Of a stretch of 64,000 nucleotides of DNA, positions 51,624-60,058 are shown piece by piece. The position numbers were made by a program, and so were the translations under genes. The notes beneath the pieces were generated by a model. That model had not been told where the DNA came from. It did no database searches and worked only from the letters and a program-made list of their open reading frames with translations. The stretch is from Pseudomonas psychrophila. GTDB lineage: Bacteria; Pseudomonadota; Gammaproteobacteria; Pseudomonadales; Pseudomonadaceae. The number at the start of each line of letters is the position of its first letter. Position 1 is the first letter of the stretch. Where the stretch lies: the NCBI RefSeq assembly GCF_001043005.1, contig NZ_JYKZ01000009.1, positions 1 to 64,000 on the forward strand. Direction: 5' to 3'.

Positions 51624-51648
51624 TGTAGCCGCTGCCGCAGCGGCTACA
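51624..51648. repeat. Palindrome of the TGTAGCCGCTG class
   Basis: TGTAGCCGCTG-CCG-CAGCGGCTACA, a perfect 11-bp inverted repeat, the same family as the larger element at 12189-12294. It directly precedes the dctB promoter region. Confidence 0.75.
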
Positions 51649-51663
51649 GGGGCTCTGCACAGG

Positions 51664-51691
51664 TATACTGCGCCGTACTCTTGCGGCGCAG
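51664..51691 (+). promoter_or_regulatory. Possible dctB promoter and leader hairpin
   Basis: TATACT (51664-51669) could be a -10 element. CTGCGCC (51668-51674) and GGCGCAG (51685-51691) form a 7-bp stem ending eight bases before the dctB ATG, where no good ribosome site is seen. Confidence 0.35.
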
Positions 51692-51698
51692 CCTCCCG

Positions 51699-53513
51699 AT
51701 GATCACCACCTCCTCAGTTCCTCGCAGACCCCGCTGGCGCAGCCTGGCCTTGTTGGCGTTGTGCCTCGCCCCTTTGTTGTGGCCGCTGCAGCACCTGGCC
51801 GAACGCTATTACCGCAGCGAACTGGCCGGGCAAAATCGCCAGACCCTAGACCTGTACGTCGCCAACCTGCTGGGCACGCTGCATCGCTATGAGGTGCTTC
51901 CGCAGATTCTCGGCGAGCTGCCAGACCTTCGCGCCGTGCTGGCCAACCCTGAGGATGCCCAAGCCCAGGCCAAGGCCAACCGCTTGCTGGATGACATCAG
52001 TAACCAGACCGGCGCAGTGGTCATGTACTTGCTGGACACCCATGGCGATACCCTGGCCACCTCGAACTGGGATCAAGCCGACAGTTTTATCGGGCGCAAT
52101 TTTGCGTTCCGTCCGTATTTCAGCGAGGCGATGGAAGGCAAGCTGGGGCGCTTTTTCGGGCTGGGTACCACCTCCGGCAAACGCGGTTATTACTTCGCGG
52201 CCCCCATACTCGACGGCGATAAAAAACTCGGCGTGCTGGTGGTCAAGGTTGATCTGGACCACACCGAACAGTTGTGGGGCAACACACCCGAGCAACTGCT
52301 GGCAACCGACAGCAATGGCGTGGTGATCCTCACTTCGCGTCCGGAATGGCGTTTTAGAGCCACCCGCGAGTTGTCGCCAGAAGAGCGTCAGGCCATTTTC
52401 GCCATCCTGCCCTACCCGACCAGCGACCCTAAACCGCTGAACCTGGACCTCAATGCCTGGCTGGTGCAAACCCAAAAAATCGATGAGACCGGGTGGAGTG
52501 TCAACATTCTTGCCCCTCGTACGCTGATCGACCGCTCGGTGCGCACGGTGCTGGCTATCGGTGGCGCCACCTTGCTGGTAGTCATGCTGCTGATCGGCTT
52601 GATGATGCAACGTCGGCGCCATTACCTGGACCGCATCGCGTTTGAAGCCAAGGCGCGCCGTGAACTTGAAATGCGTGTGGCAGAGCGGACCAGCGACCTC
52701 GAAGGGCTCAACCGGCTGCTGCGTGAAGAAGTACTGGAGCGCGAACATGCGCAACAGGAACTGGTGCGCGCCCAGGACGATCTGGTGCAGGCCGGCAAGC
52801 TGTCGGCGCTGGGCACCATGTCAGCCAGCATCAGTCACGAGCTCAACCAGCCGCTGGCGGCCATCCGCAGTTATGCAGAGAACGCCGAAGTGCTGCTCGA
52901 TCACCAGCGCATCGAGGACGCACGCGGCAACCTCAAGCTGATCAATGAGCTGACCGGACGCATGTCTTCGATCATTGCCCACCTGCGGGCCTTCGCCCGC
53001 CGTGATCGTCATGCGCCTGAAAGTGTCGCCCTGCAACCGGCACTGGACGACGCACTGGCATTACTGGCCAAACGTCGGCGCAGCATGGAAGTCGAACTGA
53101 TCCGCGATTTGCCTGCTGCCACGCTGTGGGTCGAAGCCGGGGAAACCCGCTTGCGCCAGGTACTGGGCAACCTGCTGGCCAACGCCCTAGATGCTCTGAC
53201 CGAAAAAGGCCCGCCCAGACGCTTGTGGCTAAGTGCCCAATCCACGGCCGAAGGCGTCACGGTGTACATTCGCGACAACGGCCCGGGGTTTTGCCTGGAA
53301 GCGTTGGGCCGCGCCGGTGAGCCTTTCTACACCACCAAGACCCGCACCCAGGGCTTGGGCCTGGGACTGGCCATTTGCGACACGCTGATCCGTGCGTTTG
53401 GCGGCGAGTTGTTGTTCGCCAACCACAAGGAAGGCGGTGCCTTAATTACCTTACGACTGCGCGCAGGGGCGCCAGGCGTGAGTTTGCAAGCCTCGGAGGA
53501 CTCCAGGTCATGA
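51699..53513 (+). CDS. dctB: C4-dicarboxylate sensor histidine kinase DctB
   Basis: 604 residues from ATG 51699. Transmembrane helices (about 15-32 and 284-304) enclose a double-PAS (dCACHE) periplasmic sensor of about 250 residues; a cytosolic coiled coil (about 310-365) and HisKA with His380 in SISHELNQPLAAI follow, then HATPase (NLLANALDAL, GLGLGLAI). It senses succinate, fumarate or malate and phosphorylates DctD. It overlaps dctD by four bases. The dicarboxylate transport genes it controls are not in this window. Confidence 0.92.
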   Translation: MITTSSVPRRPRWRSLALLALCLAPLLWPLQHLAERYYRSELAGQNRQTLDLYVANLLGTLHRYEVLPQILGELPDLRAVLANPEDAQAQAKANRLLDDISNQTGAVVMYLLDTHGDTLATSNWDQADSFIGRNFAFRPYFSEAMEGKLGRFFGLGTTSGKRGYYFAAPILDGDKKLGVLVVKVDLDHTEQLWGNTPEQLLATDSNGVVILTSRPEWRFRATRELSPEERQAIFAILPYPTSDPKPLNLDLNAWLVQTQKIDETGWSVNILAPRTLIDRSVRTVLAIGGATLLVVMLLIGLMMQRRRHYLDRIAFEAKARRELEMRVAERTSDLEGLNRLLREEVLEREHAQQELVRAQDDLVQAGKLSALGTMSASISHELNQPLAAIRSYAENAEVLLDHQRIEDARGNLKLINELTGRMSSIIAHLRAFARRDRHAPESVALQPALDDALALLAKRRRSMEVELIRDLPAATLWVEAGETRLRQVLGNLLANALDALTEKGPPRRLWLSAQSTAEGVTVYIRDNGPGFCLEALGRAGEPFYTTKTRTQGLGLGLAICDTLIRAFGGELLFANHKEGGALITLRLRAGAPGVSLQASEDSRS

Positions 53514-54901
53514 GCCAGCCCATCGATCCACGCGTTCAGGTCATCCTGATCGATGATGACCCGCACCTGCGCCAGGCCCTGTTTCAAACCCTGGACCTTG
53601 CGGGCCTCAATGTGTTGCCGCTGGCCGAAGCAAACGGTCTTGCCGAACGCATCGGCCGCGACTGGCCGGGGGTGGTGGTCAGTGATATCCGCATGCCGGG
53701 TATGGACGGTCTTGAGTTGCTCGCTCAACTGCATGGCCAGGACCCGGAACTGCCCGTGCTGCTGATTACCGGTCACGGCGATGTGCCGCTGGCGGTTCAG
53801 GCCATGCGCTCTGGCGCCTATGACTTTCTCGAAAAACCTTTTGCCAGCGACGCGTTGCTCGACAGCGTGCGCCGGGCCCTGGCCTTGCGTGCTCTGGTGC
53901 TGGATAACCGCAGCCTGCGCCTGGCCCTGAGTGATCGCCAGCTACTGAGCTCGCGGCTGGTTGGGGTGTCTGCAGCCATGTTGCGCTTGCGCGAGCAAAT
54001 TGGCGCGCTGGCAGCGACCAAGGCCGATGTGTTGATTCTGGGCGAAACCGGCTCGGGCAAGGAAGTTGTCGCCCGGGCGCTGCATGACTTGTCGAGCCGA
54101 CGCAACGGCCCGTTTGTGGCAATCAACGCCGGGGCCCTGGCCGAATCGGTGGTTGAAAGCGAGCTGTTCGGCCACGAGCCGGGAGCCTTTACCGGCGCGC
54201 AAAAGCGCCGTATCGGCAAATTTGAGTTTGCCAATGGCGGCACGCTGTTCCTCGATGAAATCGAAAGCATGAGCCTGGATGTGCAGGTCAAATTGCTGCG
54301 CATGCTGCAAGAACGCGTGGTCGAGCGTCTGGGCGGCAATCAACTGATCCCGCTGGATATCCGGGTCATCGCCGCCACCAAGGAAGACCTGCGCCAATCC
54401 GCCGATCAGGGCCGCTTTCGCGCCGACTTGTATTACCGGCTGAACGTTGCCCCCCTGCGTATCGCGCCCTTGCGTGAACGGGGTGAAGACGTCCTGATGC
54501 TGTTTGATTACTTTGCCGGCGAAGCCAGCGTGCGCCACGATCTGACGCCCAACGTCCTGCAACCGGCGCAACGGGCCTTGTTACTGCGGCATAACTGGCC
54601 GGGCAACGTGCGTGAACTGCAAAACGTCGCCGAGCGTTTCGCCCTTGGCCTTGAGCTGGCGCTGGACGACTCGGCTGACGGCAAGGAATCAACCGGGCAT
54701 GAAGTGTCGGGGGGGCTGAGCGAGCAGGTCGAACACTTTGAAAAAAGCCTTATCGCCGCCGAACTTGAGCGCTCTCACAGCTCGATGCGCAGCCTGGCCG
54801 AAGCCTTGGGCGTACCGCGCAAAACCCTGCACGACAAACTGCGCAAGCATGGACTCAACTTCGACAGCGCCAGTCATCCTCACCCTGATGAACTTGATTA
54901 A
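53510..54901 (+). CDS. dctD: C4-dicarboxylate response regulator DctD, sigma-54 activator
   Basis: 463 residues from ATG 53510. Receiver (1-125) with Asp59 in VVVSDIRMPG, AAA+ domain (about 150-385) with Walker A GETGSGKE, the sigma-54 contact loop GAFTGA, and Walker B GTLFLDEIES, then a Fis-type helix-turn-helix at about 415-455 (SMRSLAEALGVPRKTLHDKL, core LGVPRKTLHDKL). It activates RpoN-dependent dicarboxylate uptake genes. Confidence 0.94.
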   Translation: MSQPIDPRVQVILIDDDPHLRQALFQTLDLAGLNVLPLAEANGLAERIGRDWPGVVVSDIRMPGMDGLELLAQLHGQDPELPVLLITGHGDVPLAVQAMRSGAYDFLEKPFASDALLDSVRRALALRALVLDNRSLRLALSDRQLLSSRLVGVSAAMLRLREQIGALAATKADVLILGETGSGKEVVARALHDLSSRRNGPFVAINAGALAESVVESELFGHEPGAFTGAQKRRIGKFEFANGGTLFLDEIESMSLDVQVKLLRMLQERVVERLGGNQLIPLDIRVIAATKEDLRQSADQGRFRADLYYRLNVAPLRIAPLRERGEDVLMLFDYFAGEASVRHDLTPNVLQPAQRALLLRHNWPGNVRELQNVAERFALGLELALDDSADGKESTGHEVSGGLSEQVEHFEKSLIAAELERSHSSMRSLAEALGVPRKTLHDKLRKHGLNFDSASHPHPDELD

Positions 54902-54913
54902 AGAGGCCATTGC

Positions 54914-55369
54914 ATGAACCGCGACAGTCGTTATCTGGAATCCGTTCTCCATCACGACATTCCGCTCACCCGTGAAATGGGCCTCAAGGTCGTGAGCTGG
55001 CAAGACAGGCAATTGCGCCTGCAGTTGCCGCTTGAGGCCAATATCAACCACAAGAGCACCATGTTTGGCGGCAGCCTGTACTGCGGCGCGGTGCTGGCGG
55101 GCTGGGGCTGGCTGCACTTGAGCTTGCGCGAGGCGGGGATTGATGACGGGCACATCGTGATTCAGGAAGGTCATATCAGTTACCCGCTGCCCGTGACCCA
55201 GGACGCCATCGCACTGTGTGATGCGCCGGGTGAAGCAGCCTGGACCAAATTCCTGGCCATGTACAAGCGCCACGGCCGTGCGCGGTTGACGCTGGACACG
55301 CGGGTGATCAATGCACAGGGCGGGGAAGATGCGGTGAGGTTTAGCGGGCAGTATGTGTTGCATCACTGA
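54914..55369 (+). CDS. Thioesterase-domain protein (YiiD C-terminal type)
   Basis: 151 residues with a hot-dog fold pattern: NHKSTMFGGSLYCGAVLAGWGW is the conserved helix (core TMFGGSLYCGAVLAG), and the strands after it match the YiiD_C domain. In E. coli this domain is fused to an acetyltransferase; here it stands alone. Substrate, presumably an acyl-thioester, is unknown. It starts 12 bases after dctD on the same strand, so cotranscription is possible. Confidence 0.82.
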   Translation: MNRDSRYLESVLHHDIPLTREMGLKVVSWQDRQLRLQLPLEANINHKSTMFGGSLYCGAVLAGWGWLHLSLREAGIDDGHIVIQEGHISYPLPVTQDAIALCDAPGEAAWTKFLAMYKRHGRARLTLDTRVINAQGGEDAVRFSGQYVLHH

Positions 55370-55378
55370 TTCAGTTTA

Positions 55379-55465
55379 TGTGGGAGCGGGCTTGCTCGCG
55401 ATGCAGACGCTGCGGTCTTTCAGTTGAACCGCGTCGATGCCATCGCGAGCAAGCCCGCTCCCACA
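55379..55465. repeat. REP palindrome pair, type B
   Basis: ATGTGGGAGCGGGCTTGCTC and the matching inverse arm (GAGCAAGCCCGCTCCCACA) between convergent thioesterase and cysQ genes. Confidence 0.85.
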
Positions 55466-55473
55466 GATGAAAG

Positions 55474-56301
55474 TCAGCCTTGTGCCAGATCCAGCAGTTT
55501 TTCACGCCACGGTGCCTTGGCAGGCAACGCCAAAAACGAGTCATTGAGCAACGACTCACGGGCCGGGTAGCTGAACGGCTCGCCATCCAGTTGCAGCACC
55601 ACTCCACCTGCCCCCTCCAGGACGCCTTGAGCCGCCGCCGTGTCCCACTGCGAAGTTGGCGCCAGCCGCGGATAGCAATCGGCAGCCCCTTCGGCCAGCA
55701 GGCAAAACTTCAACGAACTGCCCACGCAGGTCAGCTGCAACTCGCCCAGATGCTCACTCAACCCGGTCAGCAAGCGTTCTTGCTCAGGACTGGAATGCCG
55801 GCGGCTGGCAACCACGGTCAACGCCCCGCCTTCAGGCGGCGTGTTGCGCACACTGATGGGTACAGTCACACCGCCATCCGCCCGCCAAGCGCCCAAACCC
55901 GCGCCGCCGTAGTAACAACGGCGGCTGGTAGGCATGGAGACCACGCCGAACACCACACGGCCCTGTTCGATCAGCGCAATATTGACGGTGAACTCTTCAC
56001 TGCCCGAAATGAATTCTTTGGTGCCATCCAGCGGATCAACCAACCACCAGCGCGTCCATCCGGCCCTTACGGCCTGGGGGATATTGGCGTCTTCTTCCGA
56101 CAGTACCGGAATGCTCGGATCCAGCGCCGTGAGGCCGTCGAGCAACACATGGTGAGCTGCCAGATCGGCGGCTGTTACCGGTGAATCATCGGCCTTTGCG
56201 GTGACTTCAACACCGGCCCGCCAGAACGGCAAGATCGCTTCGCCAGCGGCATGGGCCAGAGTGATGACACCTTCAAGCAACGGATGCGGCAAACCACTCA
56301 C
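55474..56301 (-). CDS. cysQ: 3'(2'),5'-bisphosphate nucleotidase CysQ
   Basis: 275 residues. It removes the 3'-phosphate of PAP, the by-product of sulfate assimilation, using magnesium. Metal-binding motifs of the inositol monophosphatase family are VLSEEDANIP, WLVDPLDGTKEF (DPxDGT) and WDTAAAQGVL. It overlaps nudE by four bases (ATGA), so the two are translated together, as in many gammaproteobacteria. Confidence 0.95.
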   Translation of the reverse strand: MSGLPHPLLEGVITLAHAAGEAILPFWRAGVEVTAKADDSPVTAADLAAHHVLLDGLTALDPSIPVLSEEDANIPQAVRAGWTRWWLVDPLDGTKEFISGSEEFTVNIALIEQGRVVFGVVSMPTSRRCYYGGAGLGAWRADGGVTVPISVRNTPPEGGALTVVASRRHSSPEQERLLTGLSEHLGELQLTCVGSSLKFCLLAEGAADCYPRLAPTSQWDTAAAQGVLEGAGGVVLQLDGEPFSYPARESLLNDSFLALPAKAPWREKLLDLAQG

Positions 56302-56864
56302 GGCTGAAACACTCCGCGCTGGGTCAACAGGTCACGCACCAGATACAGGGCAGCCAGGGCCCGGCCTTCGCTGAATTGCGGATTGAGCACCAGGCTCGAC
56401 AATTCACGCAAATTAACCCGATCAACGCGCATCGGCTCAGGTTCGTCGCCTTCCAGATGCGCTTCGTAAAGATCAGTGGCCATTACCACCTGGATTTTTT
56501 GGCTCATGTAACCCGGGGACAGAGACAGCTCGGTCAGATGCTCAAGCTGGCGAGCGCCGTAACCGGCCTCTTCCTTCAGCTCGCGCTCAGCGGCGGCCAG
56601 TATATCTTCACCCGGTTCGATCAGGCCTTTGGGCAGCGACACTTCGTATTCATCAGTGCCACCGCAATATTCTTCGACCAAAATGGCGTGTTCGGCGTCG
56701 ATCATGGCCACAATCATTACTGCGCCATAGCCGTTGCCGCGCCCCACCAACCGTTCGTAAGTACGTTCAACGCCATTGGAGAAGCGCAACTTCACTTCTT
56801 CGACCCGAAATAATCGGCTGCTGGCAACAATTTCACGGGCAAGTACGGTGGGTTTTTGGCGCAT
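56298..56864 (-). CDS. nudE: ADP compounds hydrolase NudE
   Basis: 188 residues with a complete Nudix box (GLIEPGEDILAAAERELKEE followed by AGYG). NudE hydrolyses ADP-ribose, Ap3A and NADH. The N-terminal 45 residues form the small beta domain of this group. It starts 87 bases from divergent yrfG. Confidence 0.93.
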   Translation of the reverse strand: MRQKPTVLAREIVASSRLFRVEEVKLRFSNGVERTYERLVGRGNGYGAVMIVAMIDAEHAILVEEYCGGTDEYEVSLPKGLIEPGEDILAAAERELKEEAGYGARQLEHLTELSLSPGYMSQKIQVVMATDLYEAHLEGDEPEPMRVDRVNLRELSSLVLNPQFSEGRALAALYLVRDLLTQRGVFQP

Positions 56865-56951
56865 AGCGGCTCCTCAATATGAACGGGGTACTATACCCCG
56901 GCTTTTCCGATTGTCTGTGTCGGAAATTTTTACCTGTGGGAGAAGTTTTGC

Positions 56952-57614
56952 ATGACCGTTTTACCTTGGCGCGACATCGATACCGTGCTGCTCGACATGG
57001 ACGGCACGCTGCTCGACCTGCACTACGACAATCACTTCTGGCTCGAACACCTGCCTCAGCGCTATGCCGAGTTGCATGGCATCAGCCGGGCAATGGCGGA
57101 TCTGGAACTCACGCCGCTGTTTGAGGGCAATGCCGGTCAGTTGAAGTGGTATTGCCTGGATTTCTGGAGCCGCGAGCTGAAGATCCCGGTACGCGAACTC
57201 AAGCTTGAAACTGCTCATCTGATTGCCTTGCGTCCCGACGCCGACACGTTTTTGGCAGCGATCAAGCAGGCGGGCAAGCGCGTGATCATGATCACCAACG
57301 CCCACCGAGATTCGTTGTCATTGAAATTGGAGCGCATTGAGCTGGCGCCTTATTTCGAGCGCCTGATCAGCTCCCATGATTACGGTTTCCCCAAGGAAAG
57401 CCCGGCCTTTTGGGATGCACTGCAAGCCGATATCGGCTTTGATCCGGCCCGCAGCCTGTTTATCGATGACACCCTGCCCATTTTGCGAAGTGCCCGTGAT
57501 TTTGGCGTGGCTCACTTACTGGCCGTCAAACAGCCTGACAGCAAAAAAGGCCCGAAGGACACCGAGGAATTCACCGCGCTGGGGGATTATCGCGAGTTGC
57601 TGGAAGGACTGTGA
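56952..57614 (+). CDS. yrfG: GMP/IMP nucleotidase YrfG
   Basis: 220 residues, HAD superfamily. Motif I is VLLDMDGTLLDL, motif II is MITNAHRDS, motif III Lys is in DYGFPKESPAFWD and motif IV is LFIDDTLPIL. It dephosphorylates IMP and GMP. Divergent from nudE, the conserved pairing nudE/yrfG. Confidence 0.92.
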   Translation: MTVLPWRDIDTVLLDMDGTLLDLHYDNHFWLEHLPQRYAELHGISRAMADLELTPLFEGNAGQLKWYCLDFWSRELKIPVRELKLETAHLIALRPDADTFLAAIKQAGKRVIMITNAHRDSLSLKLERIELAPYFERLISSHDYGFPKESPAFWDALQADIGFDPARSLFIDDTLPILRSARDFGVAHLLAVKQPDSKKGPKDTEEFTALGDYRELLEGL

Positions 57615-57625
57615 GTCTCTGAACC

Positions 57626-57678
57626 TGTGGGAGCGAGCCTGCTCGCGAAGTGCATTCGCGAGCAGGCTCGCTCCCACA
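57626..57678. repeat. REP palindrome, type A, compact
   Basis: TGTGGGAGCGAGCCTGCTCG, ten bases and the inverse arm, between convergent yrfG and lysM. Confidence 0.85.
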
Positions 57679-57691
57679 AGATGCCGCCGGC

Positions 57692-58132
57692 TTACTCAGG
57701 AATACGCAGCGTCTGACCCGGGTAGATCTTGTTTGGATCCTTGAGCATGGGTTTGTTGGCTTCAAAGATTTTGTTGTACTGGTTGGCGTTGCCATACACC
57801 TGCAATGAAATCGCGCTCAAGGTGTCGCCCTTTTTCACTACCACAAAACGCGAAGCGACAACGGTCGGGCCAGTGACCGTGATTTGATCATCAACACTGG
57901 CCACGCCTGCGATGTTCCCGGCGGCCAGAATGATTTTTTCTTTCTCTTCCTGCGTGGCCACTTCGCCACTGACCGTCACTTTGTCACCGTCAACGGTGGC
58001 GGTGATATTTGGATTGCCCAGGCCCACTTCCTGTACGTGTTTCTTGAGTTCCTCACTGGCATTGGCATTGCCGGGGGTCAGCAGATCGATCAGTTTTTCG
58101 CCGGCTTCTTTCACAAAGCTGAAAATGCTCAT
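57692..58132 (-). CDS. lysM: BON/LysM protein (LysM, YgaU/Kbp-like)
   Basis: 146 residues from ATG 58132. A short amphipathic N-terminus (MSIFSFVKEAGEKLID), BON domain (about 25-85: ITATVDGDKVTVSGEV) and C-terminal LysM domain (about 95-144: FVVVKKGDTLSAIS, PGQTLRIPE). The E. coli homologue Kbp binds potassium in the cytosol; no signal peptide is seen here, which agrees with a cytosolic location. Confidence 0.92.
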   Translation of the reverse strand: MSIFSFVKEAGEKLIDLLTPGNANASEELKKHVQEVGLGNPNITATVDGDKVTVSGEVATQEEKEKIILAAGNIAGVASVDDQITVTGPTVVASRFVVVKKGDTLSAISLQVYGNANQYNKIFEANKPMLKDPNKIYPGQTLRIPE

Positions 58133-58236
58133 AAAACACGCTCCTAGGGTTGGAAGATCCAGACCCATGAGCGTAGACCATCATTGACGGGAGCAAGCGC
58201 GCTAGAATCGCCCACTCAATTGCGCCGGGAGCGACG

Positions 58237-59124
58237 ATGGACATCAAACAGCTGAAATTCCTCATTGCCCTCGATGAAACCCGGCATTTCGGCCAGGCTG
58301 CCGCCCGCTGCCACATCACACAACCCACCTTGTCCATGCGTTTGCGCAGCCTTGAGCAGGAACTCGACCTGCAACTGGTCAATCGCGGACAGCGATTTGA
58401 AAGTTTCACCGCACCCGGCGAGCGCGTACTCGCCTGGGCCCGGACCGTGCTGGCCGCCTACGACGGTTTGCAGGCAGAAGCGGCCGCCTGTCGCGGCAAC
58501 CTGATCGGCACCTTGCGCCTGGGCGTCGTCCCGCTGTCCAGTTTCGATCCGCTGCCTTTATTGCAGCGCCTGCATCAGGAGCATCCCGAGTTGCGCTTCG
58601 AGCTATCGGCTCTGAGCTCTGAGCAAATCCTCGAACAACTGGCCAGCAATCGGCTGGATGTAGGCGTCTCGTACCTCGAGCGCCTCGACCAGGAACGCTT
58701 TGACTCACTTGCACTGGACGAGACCCGTATGGGCCTGCTGTACGACCAACGGTATTTCAGCTTTGGTGATCAGCCCCTGAGCTGGGAGGCGCTCATTGAG
58801 TTGCCGCTGGGCCTGCTCAGCAGCGGTATGCACTTTCGCCAGTCCATCGACTACAACTTCCACAGCCGTGGCCTCACGCCACAACCGTTGCTGCAAACCG
58901 ATGCCGTTCATCAACTGTTGCAAGCTGTCCACGGCGGGCTGTGCTGCGCGGTGATGCCGCTTGAAGGCGGGCTGCAAGCGTTGACCGATGATCTGCGCCT
59001 GCACCCGATTGCAGACGCGCGCACCCTCGCCCGACTGGGTTTGATCATGCGCCGCACGGCCCCGCGATCGGCCCTTGCTGAAGCCTGTTTTGCGCTTTAT
59101 CAGAAATCACAAAACCCTTCTTGA
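58237..59124 (+). CDS. LysR-type regulator next to fdhD
   Basis: 295 residues. Winged-helix N-terminus (MDIKQLKFLIALDETRHFGQ, then AAARCHITQPTLSMRLRSLE) and a LysR effector domain (about 90-290: GTLRLGVVPLSSFDPLPLL). The location directly upstream of fdhD-fdhF is conserved, as I recall, in Pseudomonas, and suggests control of these genes; the effector is unknown. In the C-terminal half, LQTDAVHQLLQAVHGGLCCAVMP follows the effector-pocket pattern. Confidence 0.88.
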   Translation: MDIKQLKFLIALDETRHFGQAAARCHITQPTLSMRLRSLEQELDLQLVNRGQRFESFTAPGERVLAWARTVLAAYDGLQAEAAACRGNLIGTLRLGVVPLSSFDPLPLLQRLHQEHPELRFELSALSSEQILEQLASNRLDVGVSYLERLDQERFDSLALDETRMGLLYDQRYFSFGDQPLSWEALIELPLGLLSSGMHFRQSIDYNFHSRGLTPQPLLQTDAVHQLLQAVHGGLCCAVMPLEGGLQALTDDLRLHPIADARTLARLGLIMRRTAPRSALAEACFALYQKSQNPS

Positions 59125-59218
59125 TCGACGCCATCTATCAATAGATCAGCACTAGCGATTAGACGCGACACTGTGTCGCGCCTAGGCTAAGAGCTGAATT
59201 GAACGTTGGTACAGCCTT

Positions 59219-60058
59219 ATGAACGCCAAGCGCCCCCTGTGCGCGGCGCCCGCTTCTGTTACGCCCGCGCCTGCTGCCAGCCAGAACTATGACTACGTCA
59301 CCCTGGATCACAGCAGCGGTGCGCAAACGGCCTTGGCCGAAGAAGTCGCACTGGCAATTGCCTACAACGGCATCAGCCAGGCCGTGATGCTGGTCACGCC
59401 CACCGATCTCGAAGACTTCATCGTCGGCTTCAGTCTGGGCAGCGGCATCATTCATGACGCCAGCGAAATCTACGACCTCACGCTCACAGGCGCCGGTTCA
59501 GCCCAATACGCGCAAGTCGAGATCGCCAGCCGTGCCTTCTGGAACCTCAAACAGCAACGCCGACAACTGGCCGGTACCAGCGGCTGCGGTTTGTGCGGCG
59601 TAGAAGCGGTCGAACAAGCCCTGCCTGACCTCAAGGTGCTGCCCGGCGCACCGTTGCCACCCGCACAGTGGCTGGACGGTTTGCGCCAGCGCATCAGTGA
59701 TTTTCAACCGCTGGGCCAGCACTGCGGCGCGGTCCACGCAGCTGTTTACATGGACGGGCAGGGCCAATTGCTGATGGGTCGTGAAGACATTGGCCGCCAC
59801 AACGCCCTCGATAAATTGATCGGTGCGCTGGTGCGCCAAGACATCGATCTGGCGGGCGGCGCGGCGATCGTCACCAGCCGTTGCAGCCTTGAACTCATTC
59901 AAAAAGTGTTGCGCGCCGGTATCCAGACCCTGATCAGCCTGTCCTCGCCCACGGGCCTGGCGCTGCAATGGGCACGGCGCCACAACCTCAACCTTATTCA
60001 TCTGCCACAAAAAAGCGCACCACGGGTGTACAGCCCGGCGCAGGAGAATCAACCGTGA
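59219..60058 (+). CDS. fdhD: Formate dehydrogenase accessory sulfurtransferase FdhD
   Basis: 279 residues. FdhD moves sulfur from IscS to the Mo-bis-MGD cofactor of formate dehydrogenase-type enzymes. The catalytic loop SGCGLCG has Cys123 and Cys126; HAAVYMDGQGQLLMGREDIGRHNALDKLI (core REDIGRHNALDKL) is the family signature. Stop and the next gene's GTG overlap (GTGA), which couples the sulfurtransferase to its client. Confidence 0.95.
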   Translation: MNAKRPLCAAPASVTPAPAASQNYDYVTLDHSSGAQTALAEEVALAIAYNGISQAVMLVTPTDLEDFIVGFSLGSGIIHDASEIYDLTLTGAGSAQYAQVEIASRAFWNLKQQRRQLAGTSGCGLCGVEAVEQALPDLKVLPGAPLPPAQWLDGLRQRISDFQPLGQHCGAVHAAVYMDGQGQLLMGREDIGRHNALDKLIGALVRQDIDLAGGAAIVTSRCSLELIQKVLRAGIQTLISLSSPTGLALQWARRHNLNLIHLPQKSAPRVYSPAQENQP

